A stretch of 60,634 nt of DNA from Deltaproteobacteria bacterium (GTDB lineage Bacteria > Desulfobacterota > Syntrophia > Syntrophales > UBA2185): contig JAPLJS010000044.1 of NCBI GenBank assembly GCA_026388545.1, forward strand, positions 1-60,634. Direction: 5' to 3'. Within the stretch, counting starts at the first letter, position 1, and each line of letters begins with the position of its first letter. Of the stretch, positions 1 through 10,191 are shown one piece after another. The notes under the pieces were generated by a model that saw only the letters and a program-made list of their open reading frames with translations, did no database searches and had not been told where the DNA came from. Both the position numbers and the translations under genes were made by a program.

Positions 1-31
1 ACGCAAAGGTCTCTTATAGCGGGAAAACGTA

Positions 32-814
32 ATGATCGATATTCAAAACCAGAAAGATAACAGAAATATAGATATTCAAAAAGTCGGCGTTAAGGGAATA
101 AAATACCCTATTGTCGTTCTTGACCGCGCCAACGGTACCCAGCACGTTAACGCAACCATCAACATCTATGTCAACCTTCCCCACCACTTCAAGGGGACAC
201 ATATGAGCCGTTTTGTCGAAATTTTGAATGAATTCAGGGGTCAAATCAACATTAAAACCTTAAATAAAATTCTCCAAAAGATCAGGAAAAAACTTCACGC
301 AGAATCGGCGCATATAGAGATTGAATTTCCTTACTTTGTTGAAAAAACCGCCCCTGTATCGGGGTCAAAAAGCCTCATGGACTATATGTGCTCCTTCAGT
401 GGACAAAACAACGGTAACAAAACCGCTTTTCTGGTCGGCGTTGTTGTGCCGGTCACTACGGTGTGCCCCTGCTCAAAGGAAATCAGCAACATGGGCGCTC
501 ATAACCAGAGAAGCATGGTAACCGTGAAGGTCAGGTTCAACAAGTTTTTCTGGATCGAGGATATCATCAGGATAGTGGAAGACTCGGCAAGCGGTGAAGT
601 GTACTCGCTTTTAAAAAGAGTGGATGAAAAATTCGTCACGGAAAAAGCTCACGAAAATCCGATGTTCGTTGAAGACGTAGTAAGAAATGTGGCCCAAGAG
701 CTCAACAGGGATGATAATTTCAGATGGTACAGCGTTGAGGCTGAAAATTACGAAAGTATTCATAATCACAGCGCTTACGCTTACGTAGAGAAAAATTGCA
801 AGACGGATTCCTGA
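32..814 (+). CDS. folE2: GTP cyclohydrolase FolE2 (type IB)
   Basis: Converts GTP to 7,8-dihydroneopterin triphosphate, the first step of folate and, in many bacteria, queuosine precursor synthesis. The 260-residue protein shows the FolE2 signature: the active-site CPCSKE motif at residues 145-150 followed by GAHNQRS at 155-161, which differs from classical FolE. Length fits the family. The ATG at 32 gives a protein beginning MIDIQNQKD, usual for FolE2; upstream context is cut by the window edge, so a slightly earlier start cannot be excluded. FolE2 is the metal-flexible isozyme often found where zinc is scarce. No zinc-repressor site can be judged because only 31 bases of upstream sequence are present. 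It is followed by a 164-base gap before nadE, so it is probably transcribed separately. Confidence 0.93.
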   Translation: MIDIQNQKDNRNIDIQKVGVKGIKYPIVVLDRANGTQHVNATINIYVNLPHHFKGTHMSRFVEILNEFRGQINIKTLNKILQKIRKKLHAESAHIEIEFPYFVEKTAPVSGSKSLMDYMCSFSGQNNGNKTAFLVGVVVPVTTVCPCSKEISNMGAHNQRSMVTVKVRFNKFFWIEDIIRIVEDSASGEVYSLLKRVDEKFVTEKAHENPMFVEDVVRNVAQELNRDDNFRWYSVEAENYESIHNHSAYAYVEKNCKTDS

Positions 815-846
815 TGGGCGATGACAGGAGTCTTCTTCATTTTCCT

Positions 847-875
847 TTGACAAAACCCTTTGAATCATTTAGAAA
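847..875 (+). promoter_or_regulatory. candidate sigma70 promoter upstream of nadE
   Basis: TTGACA (847-852), a 17-base spacer, then TAGAAA (870-875). The -35 is perfect and the -10 matches 4 of 6. It lies about 100 bases ahead of nadE in the gap after folE2. It is a consensus match only. Confidence 0.4.
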
Positions 876-978
876 ATCTGTTAGATTCCTCTTAGAAAGA
901 TTTGAAACAAAGCGACATGCATTTACAGTAACATCCGGTGGCGTGTGTGCATTGCGAAACGGGAAGGAATTGTAAACC

Positions 979-3048
979 ATGGAATCAAGTGACAAGCTAA
1001 CATTTTTTAACATATACAAGCAGGGATTCATAAGGGTTGCCGTCTGCATACCGGAGGTAAAGGTAGCCGACACGCCATTCAACGCCGCCGGCACAATCAA
1101 ACTGGCGAAGCAAGCTTCAGCTAACAACGCGATTTTTACACTCTTCCCTGAGCTCGGCATTACCGCCTATTCGAACGATGACCTGTTTCAACAGGATGCT
1201 CTCCTGAAAAGCGTCATCGACGAACTCAACGACATTCTCCAAGCCACGAAAGACCTGAATACAATTATAGTTATCGGCGCCCCCCTGCGGGTCGATTTTC
1301 GTCTATTCAACTGTGGCATTGTCCTCCACCGCGGGCGCATCCTCGGCATTGCAGTCAAATCCTATCTGCCTACCTATCGCGAATTTTACGAAGGCCGCCA
1401 GTTCAGTCCGGCTGAAGATGTTCAGTCCAAGACAATCGACATTTGCGGGCAGGCAAACATCCCTTTTGGAGCGGACATTCTCTTTGATGTCGAGAATATA
1501 CATAATTTTAAATTCTTTATTGAAATATGTGAAGATGTCTGGGTACCTGTCCCACCATCGAGCTTTGCCGCCATGGCCGGAGCAACTCTCATCGGGAACC
1601 TTTCCGCATCCAACATAACCGTTGGAAAATCGGAGTATCGCCATTCCCTTGCGTCCAGCCAGTCCGCACGCTGTATTTCTGCATACCTTTATGCGGCTTC
1701 AGGTCCGGGTGAATCCACCACCGATCTTTCATGGGACGGTCATGCGCTGATTTATGAAAACGGCAATCTCCTGTCAGAATCGGAACGTTTCTTCCATAAA
1801 TCCCAGGTAATCTATGCTGATGTAGATCTGGACAGACTGGCCCAGGACAGAATGCGTATGAACAGCTTTGGTCAGAATGCCCGCACCCATAAAGAAAGAC
1901 TCAAAGGATTCCGGAAAGTATCATTTTTCGTCGATCCTGTTGAAAAGAGAATATTGCTGACAAGGGAATATCCAAGATTCCCGTATATACCTGCAGATCC
2001 CGGAAAGCGTGACCAGCGCTGCTATGAAGCTTATAACATCCAGGTTCACGGGCTGGCCCAGCGGTTGAAATCATCAGACATCAAAAACGTAGTAATCGGT
2101 GTATCGGGCGGCCTGGACTCCACCCATGCCCTGATTGTTGCTGCGAGGACTATGGAACTCTTAAACCTCCCGTTATCCAATGTTAAAGCGTACACCATGC
2201 CGGGTTTTGCGACATCGGAGAAAACGTACACAAATGCACTCAGGCTGATGAGGGCAATCGGTGTTGAGTCGAACGAGATTGATATAAGACCCAGTTGTAT
2301 GCAGATGCTCAAAGATATCGGCCACCCCTATGCAGAAGGAGAAAAGCTGTACGATATTACTTTTGAAAATATTCAGGCCGGTGAGCGTACTTCCCATCTG
2401 TTTCGAATTGCCAATATGAGAAACGCCCTCGTTGTCGGTACAGGTGATCTCAGCGAACTGGCACTCGGATGGTGTACCTACGGTGTCGGTGATCACATGT
2501 CTCATTACAATGTGAACGCCAGTGTGCCAAAAACCCTTATTCAGCATCTGATCCGATGGGTTGCCCATTCTTCGCAGTTTACTGAGGAAACTTCCGAAAT
2601 CCTGCTTGACATTCTTGAAACAGAAATAAGTCCTGAGCTTATCCCGGGAAAAGATAGTGATCAACCCGCTCAAAAGACAGAATCTTCCATAGGCCCCTAT
2701 GACTTGCAGGACTTTAACAACTTTTATATAACCCGTTTCGGCTACCTCCCGACCAAAGTGGCCTTCATGGCCTACTGTGCATGGAGAGATAAAGCAAAAG
2801 GACTATGGCCCGATGTGCCTGAAGAAAAGAGGACTCAATACACGATTGGAGAAATAAAACAGTGGCTTGAAGTCTATCTGTACCGCTTCTTCAAGTTGAG
2901 CCAGTACAAACGCTCATGTATGCCGAATGGCCCGAAAGTGGGATCCGGGGGGTCTCTCTCTCCAAGGGGAGATTACAGGGCACCGAGCGATAGTGAAGCC
3001 ACCGTTTGGCTGGATAACGCTAAAAACATACCGGAAAAGGATGATTAG
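979..3048 (+). CDS. nadE: glutamine-dependent NAD(+) synthetase
   Basis: Amidates nicotinic acid adenine dinucleotide to NAD+, using glutamine as nitrogen donor. The 689-residue protein has the two-domain architecture of glutamine-dependent NadE. The N-terminal nitrilase-type glutaminase has its acidic residue in PELG near residue 58 and the nucleophile Cys about residue 184 in the EICEDVW motif. The C-terminal ATP-pyrophosphatase domain has the PP-loop SGGLDS at 376-381. The length is typical of the long form. Start is the ATG at 979, with a GGGAAGGA Shine-Dalgarno-like stretch upstream. It is followed after 5 bases by a small zinc-ribbon gene, so the two are probably co-transcribed. Confidence 0.95.
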   Translation: MESSDKLTFFNIYKQGFIRVAVCIPEVKVADTPFNAAGTIKLAKQASANNAIFTLFPELGITAYSNDDLFQQDALLKSVIDELNDILQATKDLNTIIVIGAPLRVDFRLFNCGIVLHRGRILGIAVKSYLPTYREFYEGRQFSPAEDVQSKTIDICGQANIPFGADILFDVENIHNFKFFIEICEDVWVPVPPSSFAAMAGATLIGNLSASNITVGKSEYRHSLASSQSARCISAYLYAASGPGESTTDLSWDGHALIYENGNLLSESERFFHKSQVIYADVDLDRLAQDRMRMNSFGQNARTHKERLKGFRKVSFFVDPVEKRILLTREYPRFPYIPADPGKRDQRCYEAYNIQVHGLAQRLKSSDIKNVVIGVSGGLDSTHALIVAARTMELLNLPLSNVKAYTMPGFATSEKTYTNALRLMRAIGVESNEIDIRPSCMQMLKDIGHPYAEGEKLYDITFENIQAGERTSHLFRIANMRNALVVGTGDLSELALGWCTYGVGDHMSHYNVNASVPKTLIQHLIRWVAHSSQFTEETSEILLDILETEISPELIPGKDSDQPAQKTESSIGPYDLQDFNNFYITRFGYLPTKVAFMAYCAWRDKAKGLWPDVPEEKRTQYTIGEIKQWLEVYLYRFFKLSQYKRSCMPNGPKVGSGGSLSPRGDYRAPSDSEATVWLDNAKNIPEKDD

Positions 3049-3053
3049 ACACT

Positions 3054-3254
3054 ATGCAGAGGGAAACGTACAAAGACTTTGATGCCACGGAACTCTTTTG
3101 CCCCAATTGCAGGAGGGCCGTCCCGGTGAGAAAGAGGCTCCTGCTGATCCTGTCTAATGGCGATAAATATGATTACTCATGCGTATTCTGCGGAACGTCA
3201 GTAGGGGATAAAACGGTCTCACAGAAGGATAATTTCAGGATAGAGATAAAATAA
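3054..3254 (+). CDS. small CxxC zinc-ribbon protein
   Basis: A 66-residue protein directly behind nadE. Two Cys pairs (CPNC near residue 17 and CVFC near residue 43) are spaced like a zinc ribbon; the rest is basic and charged. I do not recognise a named family. Length, an intact frame and tight spacing to nadE support it being a real gene, but function is unknown; a nucleic-acid-binding or protein-binding zinc ribbon is the simplest guess. Confidence 0.7.
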   Translation: MQRETYKDFDATELFCPNCRRAVPVRKRLLLILSNGDKYDYSCVFCGTSVGDKTVSQKDNFRIEIK

Positions 3255-3260
3255 AAGTGA

Positions 3261-3734
3261 TCACCGATTTACCTTTTTCTCCATGGCTTTTTTCAATTTT
3301 TCTCCAAGAGAACCAGTGCCGGACGAAGAGGTATCTTTTTCGCCAACGTCCTTATAAATAAGACTGCTCTTTGCCCCTCCCGATTCCCCTTCCAGATAGT
3401 CTCCAAGAATGCCACGGCTATGAACATCCTCATGACAATACACGCAGAGATTCTCCCAGTTACTCCCGTCCAATGGATTGTTGTTATGGTTGCCGTCCTT
3501 GTGGTGAACGGTCAGCAGGTGCCGTTTCGACTCATCAAACTCCCTCCCGCACCGAGCACAGATAAGATCATAAAGAGCCAATGACCTTTCCCGGTAATCT
3601 TCACCCGGCAGTTTCTGCTGTTCTCTCTTCAGTTCACGGACAACATCTTCAGGAGATTTGCCGTCTTTAGACTTATCCTTGACAGTTATCGTACGGACAC
3701 GCCCCCATTTTTTCCCATACGTAGCCCGGGGCAT
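3261..3734 (-). CDS. YajD-like HNH nuclease
   Basis: HNH-family nuclease of about 157 residues. The zinc/HNH core is visible: CARCGREF, then HHKDGNHNNNP, then NLCVYCHEDVH, giving the two CxxC pairs and the catalytic His/Asn residues. This matches the YajD group of small HNH proteins, whose biological role is not firmly known. An upstream in-frame TTG at 3761 would add nine residues, but a GGAGG motif lies eight bases before the ATG at 3734, so I chose the latter (protein starting MPRATYGKK). The C-terminal tail is charged and low in complexity. It converges on the gene ending at 3254 with only a few bases between. Confidence 0.85.
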   Translation of the reverse strand: MPRATYGKKWGRVRTITVKDKSKDGKSPEDVVRELKREQQKLPGEDYRERSLALYDLICARCGREFDESKRHLLTVHHKDGNHNNNPLDGSNWENLCVYCHEDVHSRGILGDYLEGESGGAKSSLIYKDVGEKDTSSSGTGSLGEKLKKAMEKKVNR

Positions 3735-3790
3735 TCCATGCACCTCCACAATTCCAAACAAATTACAAAGAGTTTACTGTGATACGAGCG

Positions 3791-4186
3791 TTATTCGGAT
3801 CTACGGGAAGAGAAAAATACTTTCATAAAAGCTTTCACCCCCGTCGCAACCGCGAGAGCATTTCTGAGCGTTTTGAAAACGGGAAGACGAACAGCGGCGC
3901 GTAGGATATTTTCTACATCCAATACAATGCTCATGAGCCCCTGAATGCGTCTGGCTACAAGCGACAGCCCCTCAATCTGTTCATTGACCGTATGGGTCGC
4001 TTTGTTGATATTCGCGGTAATTTCTTCCAGATTCTTGAGGATACCGGGCAGACTTTCATTGAGCATGTGCAGGGTTTCGGTAATACCCTTTGCGGTCCGC
4101 CAGATCTGCAACAGAAAGGGGATGGACAATACAGCGATGAGGAGAAATACGATGCTTAAAATAGCCACACTGATTTCGAGAAACAT
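3791..4186 (-). CDS. DUF948-type membrane-anchored protein
   Basis: A 131-residue protein with one N-terminal transmembrane helix (about residues 3-28) followed by an amphipathic helical region resembling DUF948 proteins: repeated hydrophobic heptads around residues 40-95, with a basic C terminus. It lies just downstream of a YtxH-type gene on the same strand (41 bases apart). DUF948/YtxH pairs are common in envelope-stress-like loci, but no biochemical role is established. The assignment rests on overall layout, not on a catalytic motif. Confidence 0.75.
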   Translation of the reverse strand: MFLEISVAILSIVFLLIAVLSIPFLLQIWRTAKGITETLHMLNESLPGILKNLEEITANINKATHTVNEQIEGLSLVARRIQGLMSIVLDVENILRAAVRLPVFKTLRNALAVATGVKAFMKVFFSSRRSE

Positions 4187-4226
4187 TGATATCCCCCTCT
4201 TTTTTTAGCTAAGGCGCTTTTCATGA

Positions 4227-4604
4227 TTACGCCTTCTCTTTTTCTTCCTTAAAGGCTTCAACACCCGCATCTATCGCTTTCTTCAGGCGGCCTTTCGTGT
4301 CGAGCAGTGTGTCTTTTCCTCGTTCAGCCAGCCCTTCAACCTTTTCCTCCATTTCTCCTACTTTCTCCTTCGCGGAAGATTCCAGTTGTTTCAAGCGGCT
4401 AACGGCAGCATCGTAAGCTTTTTTACTTTTTTCCAGAGCCTGCTCGTATTCCTCCTTGGCCTTTTCCATCAATTCCTCTGCTTTCCTGCTGATGTCCTCC
4501 CGCGTTTCCTTACCGCTTTTCGGCGCATAGAGAATCCCGATAACGGCGCCAATCAATCCCCCAACAAGCAAACCTTTAATGAAATCATCGACTCTATTCG
4601 ACAT
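4227..4604 (-). CDS. YtxH domain-containing protein
   Basis: A 125-residue protein with a short N-terminal hydrophobic Gly-rich segment (GLLVGGLIGAVIGILYAPKSG), the hallmark of YtxH proteins, followed by a long Lys/Glu-rich helix likely to form a coiled coil (residues 30-125). The ATG at 4604 has a strong GGAGGTG Shine-Dalgarno. YtxH proteins are associated with general stress in Bacillus, but their molecular function is unknown. It forms a two-gene unit with the DUF948-type gene downstream. The 276 bases to the next gene (mazG, opposite strand) hold no other gene I can support. Confidence 0.85.
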   Translation of the reverse strand: MSNRVDDFIKGLLVGGLIGAVIGILYAPKSGKETREDISRKAEELMEKAKEEYEQALEKSKKAYDAAVSRLKQLESSAKEKVGEMEEKVEGLAERGKDTLLDTKGRLKKAIDAGVEAFKEEKEKA

Positions 4605-4880
4605 TTTTTCACCTCCTGATTTTATTAAAAATCCCTCAATTCCAGCCAGATGATTAAGTGGCCGGACTAATTTGTCTTCGAAACAGCAATAAACACTGAA
4701 TAGTGAGTCTACTTAATACTATAGTAGGTTTATACAGATTTACATGAAAACATGCAACCCCAAAATGAATGGGTAAAGAATTTTTCATTATTGAGTAGTT
4801 CAAAGATTTCTCTGATTGTAACGCCTTCGTGAATATGCTATCAAAATCCGATTTTAGTTCAAAACCCTTTAGGATAGAAT

Positions 4881-5681
4881 ATGAAAAAAACGTCTTGCCA
4901 GGCTGAAGCAGCTCTGAAGAGGCTTCTGGAAATTATTCAAACATTGAGATCTCCCGACGGGTGTCTCTGGGATAAAAAACAGACAAAGGAAGATATCGCA
5001 AAATACCTGCTGGAGGAAACCTACGAACTCATCGATGCCATAGACAGCGGTTCTCCGCTAGCCCTCAAAGAAGAAATGGGGGATCTTCTTTTTCAGGTTC
5101 TTTTTCTGGCACGTATTGCAGAAGAAGCGGGTGAATTTAACCTCTCCGATGTTATGGAATATGTCGCGGAAAAGATGATAAGAAGGCACCCCCATGTCTT
5201 TGGAAATACAAAAGTTAAAAATATCGAGGAGATCAAGGCAAACTGGGAGGACATAAAGAAATATGCGGAAAACAGAAATGAAAAACCGTGCGGCATTTTT
5301 GACAGGATACCGCAATCGATGCCGTCTCTCCTCAGGGCACAAAAAATAACCGAGAACGCCTCCAAAGTCGGTTTTGACTGGAAAAAAACGGAAGAAGTCC
5401 TGGCTAAAATCGAAGAGGAACTCAGTGAATTCAAGGCTGCCCTGAAAACCAATAACGCAAAGTATATCAGGGAAGAAATTGGCGATCTTTTGTTTTCACT
5501 CGTAAATCTCTGTCGATTTGTGGATGTAAATGCCGAAGATGCTCTGAAGGCCTCTCTTGAGAAATTTACCGACAGATTCTCTTACGTCCAAAAAAAGCTC
5601 ACGGAGCAGGGAAAGAGTCTTACCGAGGCATCACTCGAAGAGATGGATGATCTGTGGAATGAATCGAAATTAAAGGAATGA
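4881..5681 (+). CDS. mazG: nucleoside triphosphate pyrophosphohydrolase MazG
   Basis: House-cleaning enzyme that hydrolyses (d)NTPs to NMP and pyrophosphate. The 266-residue protein has tandem MazG domains, each with the metal-binding EExGDLLF motif (EEMGDLLFQVLF near residue 63, EEIGDLLFSLVN near residue 199) and preceding EE pairs such as LLEETYEL. Length is that of full two-domain MazG. It begins at the ATG at 4881. It is followed closely by the DUF2065 gene and queA, suggesting one transcript. Confidence 0.95.
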   Translation: MKKTSCQAEAALKRLLEIIQTLRSPDGCLWDKKQTKEDIAKYLLEETYELIDAIDSGSPLALKEEMGDLLFQVLFLARIAEEAGEFNLSDVMEYVAEKMIRRHPHVFGNTKVKNIEEIKANWEDIKKYAENRNEKPCGIFDRIPQSMPSLLRAQKITENASKVGFDWKKTEEVLAKIEEELSEFKAALKTNNAKYIREEIGDLLFSLVNLCRFVDVNAEDALKASLEKFTDRFSYVQKKLTEQGKSLTEASLEEMDDLWNESKLKE

Positions 5682-5688
5682 CGATACA

Positions 5689-5874
5689 ATGAAGTATTTT
5701 CTCTGTGTGTTGGGAATGGTTTTCATCATCGAAGGACTCCCCTACTTTGCCTTCCCGGAGAAGATCAAGACTTATCTCATGAAATTACAGGAAATGCCTG
5801 ACTCGACCCTGAGGCTCTTCGGGTTATCTGCAATTATAACGGGGCTTTTTCTCGTGTTTTTCGGAAGAAGTTGA
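5689..5874 (+). CDS. DUF2065 small inner-membrane protein
   Basis: A 61-residue protein with two hydrophobic helices (about residues 2-22 and 42-58) separated by a short charged loop containing the PEK and MKLQEMPD segments, the pattern of DUF2065 (YjeT-like) proteins. Function is unknown. It is wedged between mazG (7-base gap) and queA (3-base gap), which supports translation as part of the same operon. Confidence 0.8.
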   Translation: MKYFLCVLGMVFIIEGLPYFAFPEKIKTYLMKLQEMPDSTLRLFGLSAIITGLFLVFFGRS

Positions 5875-5877
5875 GAG

Positions 5878-6918
5878 ATGAGATTAAAGGATTTCGACTA
5901 CTATCTTCCGGAAAAGCTTATCGCCCAGCGCCCCTGTGATCTAAGGGACCATTCCCGGATGATGGTCGTCAGGAGAAAAACCGAAGAGGTTGATTGTAAA
6001 GTATTTCATAACTTCCCGGACTATTTACAAAAAGGCGATGTTCTGGTTATTAACGATTCAAAAGTAATTCCGGCGCGGCTCATTGGAAAAAAGGAAACAG
6101 GGGGAATGATCGAGATACTCCTTCTGTCAAGAAAATGCGAAGCTTCAGGACCGTTACCGACGTGGGAGGTATTATTAAGACCTGCAAAAAGAGTCCGTGT
6201 CGGAACCAGAATAGTGTTTGACGGCGATTGTGAAGCACGGGTTATCGACCGGGTGTCGGACAAAAAATGGATCGTCACATTTCTGATAAGCGTGGAGTTT
6301 GATCTTTTTCTGGAAAAATACGGAAGGGCACCTCTGCCTCCCTACATCAAACGAAACAAAGGCAGTGCAGAATCTCCTGAGGATATTGACAGATATCAGA
6401 CAATCTATGCGAAGCGGCCCGGCTCGGTTGCTGCACCAACCGCGGGTTTGCATTTTTCTCAGAATATCCTCGACACACTCAAAAAAAACGGTGTACACAT
6501 TGTCCCGGTTACACTCCACGTCGGTTACGGGACATTCCTCCCCATCGAGACAGATAGTGTTGAGAAGCATGTAATGGAAGAGGAGTTCTTCGAGATAACG
6601 AAAGAGGCAGCAGAGGTTATCAATGAAGCCAAAAGGGTCATTGCCGTAGGAACCACATCGACAAGGGTTATTGAATCGGCTGCTGACGAAACGGGGAGAA
6701 TAAAGCACTTTTCCGCGTATACCGGACTTTTTATCTATCCCGGTTACCGCTTCAGAAGAGTTAATGCACTGATCACTAATTTTCATCTCCCCAGATCTTC
6801 TCTGTTCATGCTTGTGTGCGCATTTGCCGGCGGAGATTTGATGGTAAAAGCATACAATCAGGCAATAGAAAATCAGTTCCGCTTTTACAGTTATGGGGAC
6901 TGTATGTTGATAGTATAA
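5878..6918 (+). CDS. queA: S-adenosylmethionine:tRNA ribosyltransferase-isomerase QueA
   Basis: Transfers and isomerises the ribose of SAM onto preQ1-tRNA to make epoxyqueuosine at position 34. The 346-residue protein shows the family features: N-terminal DYYLPEKLIAQ, the VINDSKVIPARL segment, PLPPYIKR, RPGSVAAPTAGLHF, and the C-terminal LITNFHLPRSSLFMLVCAF block. Length is normal. It lies directly ahead of tgt, so the two late queuosine steps are neighbours. About 90 bases of repeat-like sequence separate it from tgt. Confidence 0.96.
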   Translation: MRLKDFDYYLPEKLIAQRPCDLRDHSRMMVVRRKTEEVDCKVFHNFPDYLQKGDVLVINDSKVIPARLIGKKETGGMIEILLLSRKCEASGPLPTWEVLLRPAKRVRVGTRIVFDGDCEARVIDRVSDKKWIVTFLISVEFDLFLEKYGRAPLPPYIKRNKGSAESPEDIDRYQTIYAKRPGSVAAPTAGLHFSQNILDTLKKNGVHIVPVTLHVGYGTFLPIETDSVEKHVMEEEFFEITKEAAEVINEAKRVIAVGTTSTRVIESAADETGRIKHFSAYTGLFIYPGYRFRRVNALITNFHLPRSSLFMLVCAFAGGDLMVKAYNQAIENQFRFYSYGDCMLIV

Positions 6919-6921
6919 AAT

Positions 6922-6955
6922 GAGGAGGCAGAATACAGGGGGCAGAATACAGAAG
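6922..6955 (+). repeat. short direct repeat in the queA-tgt gap
   Basis: The gap between queA and tgt contains a near-tandem duplication built on the unit GGCAGAATACAG (copies beginning near 6926 and 6940), followed by AGAAGACAAAG. It resembles low-complexity intergenic repeats and has no coding potential I can see. Confidence 0.5.
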
Positions 6956-7002
6956 ACAAAGTACTCAATAATTATTACTGATGCCTGACTCCTAAATGTT
7001 AG

Positions 7003-8167
<1,165 letters not shown>

Positions 8168-8194
8168 TAAATCGCAAAAGAGGAGGACTTGACA

Positions 8195-8521
8195 TTGGAA
8201 GATATTGCTTACGCTATGGGGGGCGCCGGTGGAGGCGGGATCGCCGGAGGGGGAGATATTAGTTTTATCATCATGATGGCTGTTGTTTTCGCCATCTTTT
8301 ACTTTCTCATGATACGACCTCAACAACAAAAACAAAAAGAAATTAAGGTGATGCGTGAGAACCTCATTCATGGAGACATGGTCATGACCGTGGGAGGGAT
8401 TCACGGAAAAGTCACAGGTTTGACAGATACTCTTGTTACAATTGAAATTGCTGAGAAAGTAAGGATAAAAGTCTCACGAGAATTTATCGGTACTATTACT
8501 CAGAAAGCTGCAAAAGAATGA
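8195..8521 (+). CDS. yajC: preprotein translocase subunit YajC
   Basis: Small accessory membrane subunit of the SecDF-YajC complex. About 108 residues: a Gly-rich N terminus, one transmembrane helix (ISFIIMMAVVFAIFYFLMI) followed immediately by the diagnostic RPQQQKQKE motif, then a soluble C-terminal domain. A TTG at 8189 is possible, but the AGGAGG at 8181-8186 is better spaced (8 bases) to the TTG at 8195, so I place the start there. No ATG is available near this position. It is co-directional with secD (18-base gap). Confidence 0.93.
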   Translation: MEDIAYAMGGAGGGGIAGGGDISFIIMMAVVFAIFYFLMIRPQQQKQKEIKVMRENLIHGDMVMTVGGIHGKVTGLTDTLVTIEIAEKVRIKVSREFIGTITQKAAKE

Positions 8522-8539
8522 TGTCAAAAGAGGTAAAAC

Positions 8540-10144
8540 ATGCTTAAGGGTATTAAAATCAGGGCTGCTTTGGCATTCGTTGTCTGCCTTCTCGGAATAT
8601 TTTATCTTTTACCTTCCCTGACGCCGAATCTTCCGGACGTGTGGCAGAAATACCTGCCCACGGATAAAATCCACCTGGGTCTTGATCTTCAGGGAGGAAC
8701 CCATCTCGTTCTGGAGGTGGACACGGAGAAGGCGGTTGAAAGCACCATTGTACGATTATCCAATGACGTGAAGGAAACCTTGATGAGCAATAAGGTCCGC
8801 TTCATTCATCTTGAAGGGACAAAAAAGACAGACGTCATATCCTTCGAACTGCCTGACAGTGCATCGAGGGCTGCTTTTGATAAAGTCATCAAAGATAATT
8901 ATCCCGATTTAGAAGCTGTCTCGTCGGAAGTCCGGGGGGGTAAAGACACTGTTTCTCTCAAGATTAAGAGCAAACGAGCTGAAGATATCAAGAAAATGGT
9001 CATTGAACAGAGCCTTGAAACCATCCGGAACAGGGTTGATCAATTTGGTATTACGGAACCGGAAATCATCCCCGAGCGTAATGACCGTATCGTCATTCAG
9101 CTTCCCGGCATCAAGGATACGGAACGGGCAAAAAATCTTATCGGCAAGACGGCTCTTCTCGAATTCAAGCTTGTTGATGAAGAAAAAAGCATCGATAATG
9201 CACTGCGAGGCAATGTACCTGAAGGCGATGTCATTGCATATGAAAATCGCCTGGATAGACAAACCGGACGAAGAACAAGTACTCCCATTCTGCTCAAGAA
9301 CAGAACCCTCCTCACCGGTGGATACCTTGAAAGTGCCCAGGTAAAAATCGGTGACCGCTTTAATGAACCCTATGTGGCCATAAAATTCAACGCCCAGGGT
9401 GCGAAGGACTTTGACAGGATAACCGGGGAAAACGTGAAAAAGCGCTTGGCGATTGTTCTTGACGGCGTAGTACACTCGGCGCCGGTAATCCAGGAGAGAA
9501 TATCGGGAGGTGATGCCCAGATTACGGGTTCATTTACCCTGGACGAAGCAAAGGATCTGGCAATAGTCCTCAGGGCGGGAGCCCTTCCCGCACCGGTAAA
9601 TATTCTCGAAGAAAGGAGCGTCGGGCCTTCTTTAGGACAGGATTCCATCGACAAAGGGATGTGGGCCGCCATTCTTGGAGGCATCCTTGTCGGCTTGTTT
9701 ATGGTGGTTTATTACAGGCTCTCAGGAATTGTGGCAAATGTCGCTTTAATCATGAATATCGTAATCATACTTGGCGCATTAGCCGCCTTCAGGGCCACCC
9801 TGACCCTTCCCGGCATTGCGGGCATCGTCCTCATCATTGGTATGTCTGTAGATGCCAACGTCTTGATATTTGAGAGAATTCGTGAAGAGTTGAGGGCGGG
9901 CAAAACACCGAGAGCGGCTATTGAAACGGGATATGCCAAGGCTTTCATGACAATTTTTGACACAAACGTGAATGCATTAATTGCATCTCTGTTTCTCTTC
10001 GGTTTCGGTACAGGTCCGGTTAAAGGCTTCGCCGTTACTCTCAGCATAGGCATAATCGCAAGCCTTTTCACCGCTGTTTTTGTGACGAGAATTATCTTTG
10101 ACTATTTCATCTGGTATCGAAAAATCGAATCCGTTAGTGTCTGA
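8540..10144 (+). CDS. secD: protein translocase subunit SecD
   Basis: Membrane subunit that uses the proton gradient to help pull secreted proteins across the inner membrane. The 534-residue protein has one N-terminal helix, the LGLDLQGGTHLVLEV motif near residue 46, a large periplasmic domain, and five C-terminal helices including the IAGIVLIIGMSVDANVLIFERIREE block. Length is typical of SecD without fusion to SecF. It is followed by secF after 47 bases. Confidence 0.97.
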   Translation: MLKGIKIRAALAFVVCLLGIFYLLPSLTPNLPDVWQKYLPTDKIHLGLDLQGGTHLVLEVDTEKAVESTIVRLSNDVKETLMSNKVRFIHLEGTKKTDVISFELPDSASRAAFDKVIKDNYPDLEAVSSEVRGGKDTVSLKIKSKRAEDIKKMVIEQSLETIRNRVDQFGITEPEIIPERNDRIVIQLPGIKDTERAKNLIGKTALLEFKLVDEEKSIDNALRGNVPEGDVIAYENRLDRQTGRRTSTPILLKNRTLLTGGYLESAQVKIGDRFNEPYVAIKFNAQGAKDFDRITGENVKKRLAIVLDGVVHSAPVIQERISGGDAQITGSFTLDEAKDLAIVLRAGALPAPVNILEERSVGPSLGQDSIDKGMWAAILGGILVGLFMVVYYRLSGIVANVALIMNIVIILGALAAFRATLTLPGIAGIVLIIGMSVDANVLIFERIREELRAGKTPRAAIETGYAKAFMTIFDTNVNALIASLFLFGFGTGPVKGFAVTLSIGIIASLFTAVFVTRIIFDYFIWYRKIESVSV

Positions 10145-10191
10145 TACTCGGCACCGGAGCTTACTGCATTTTTTGCAAACAGGAGATATAA

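Noticed and set aside
931-960. Possible sigma54 promoter (GGTGGCGTGTGTGCATTGC) before nadE
   Set aside because: The spacing between the GG and GC elements is two bases too long for the -24/-12 consensus.
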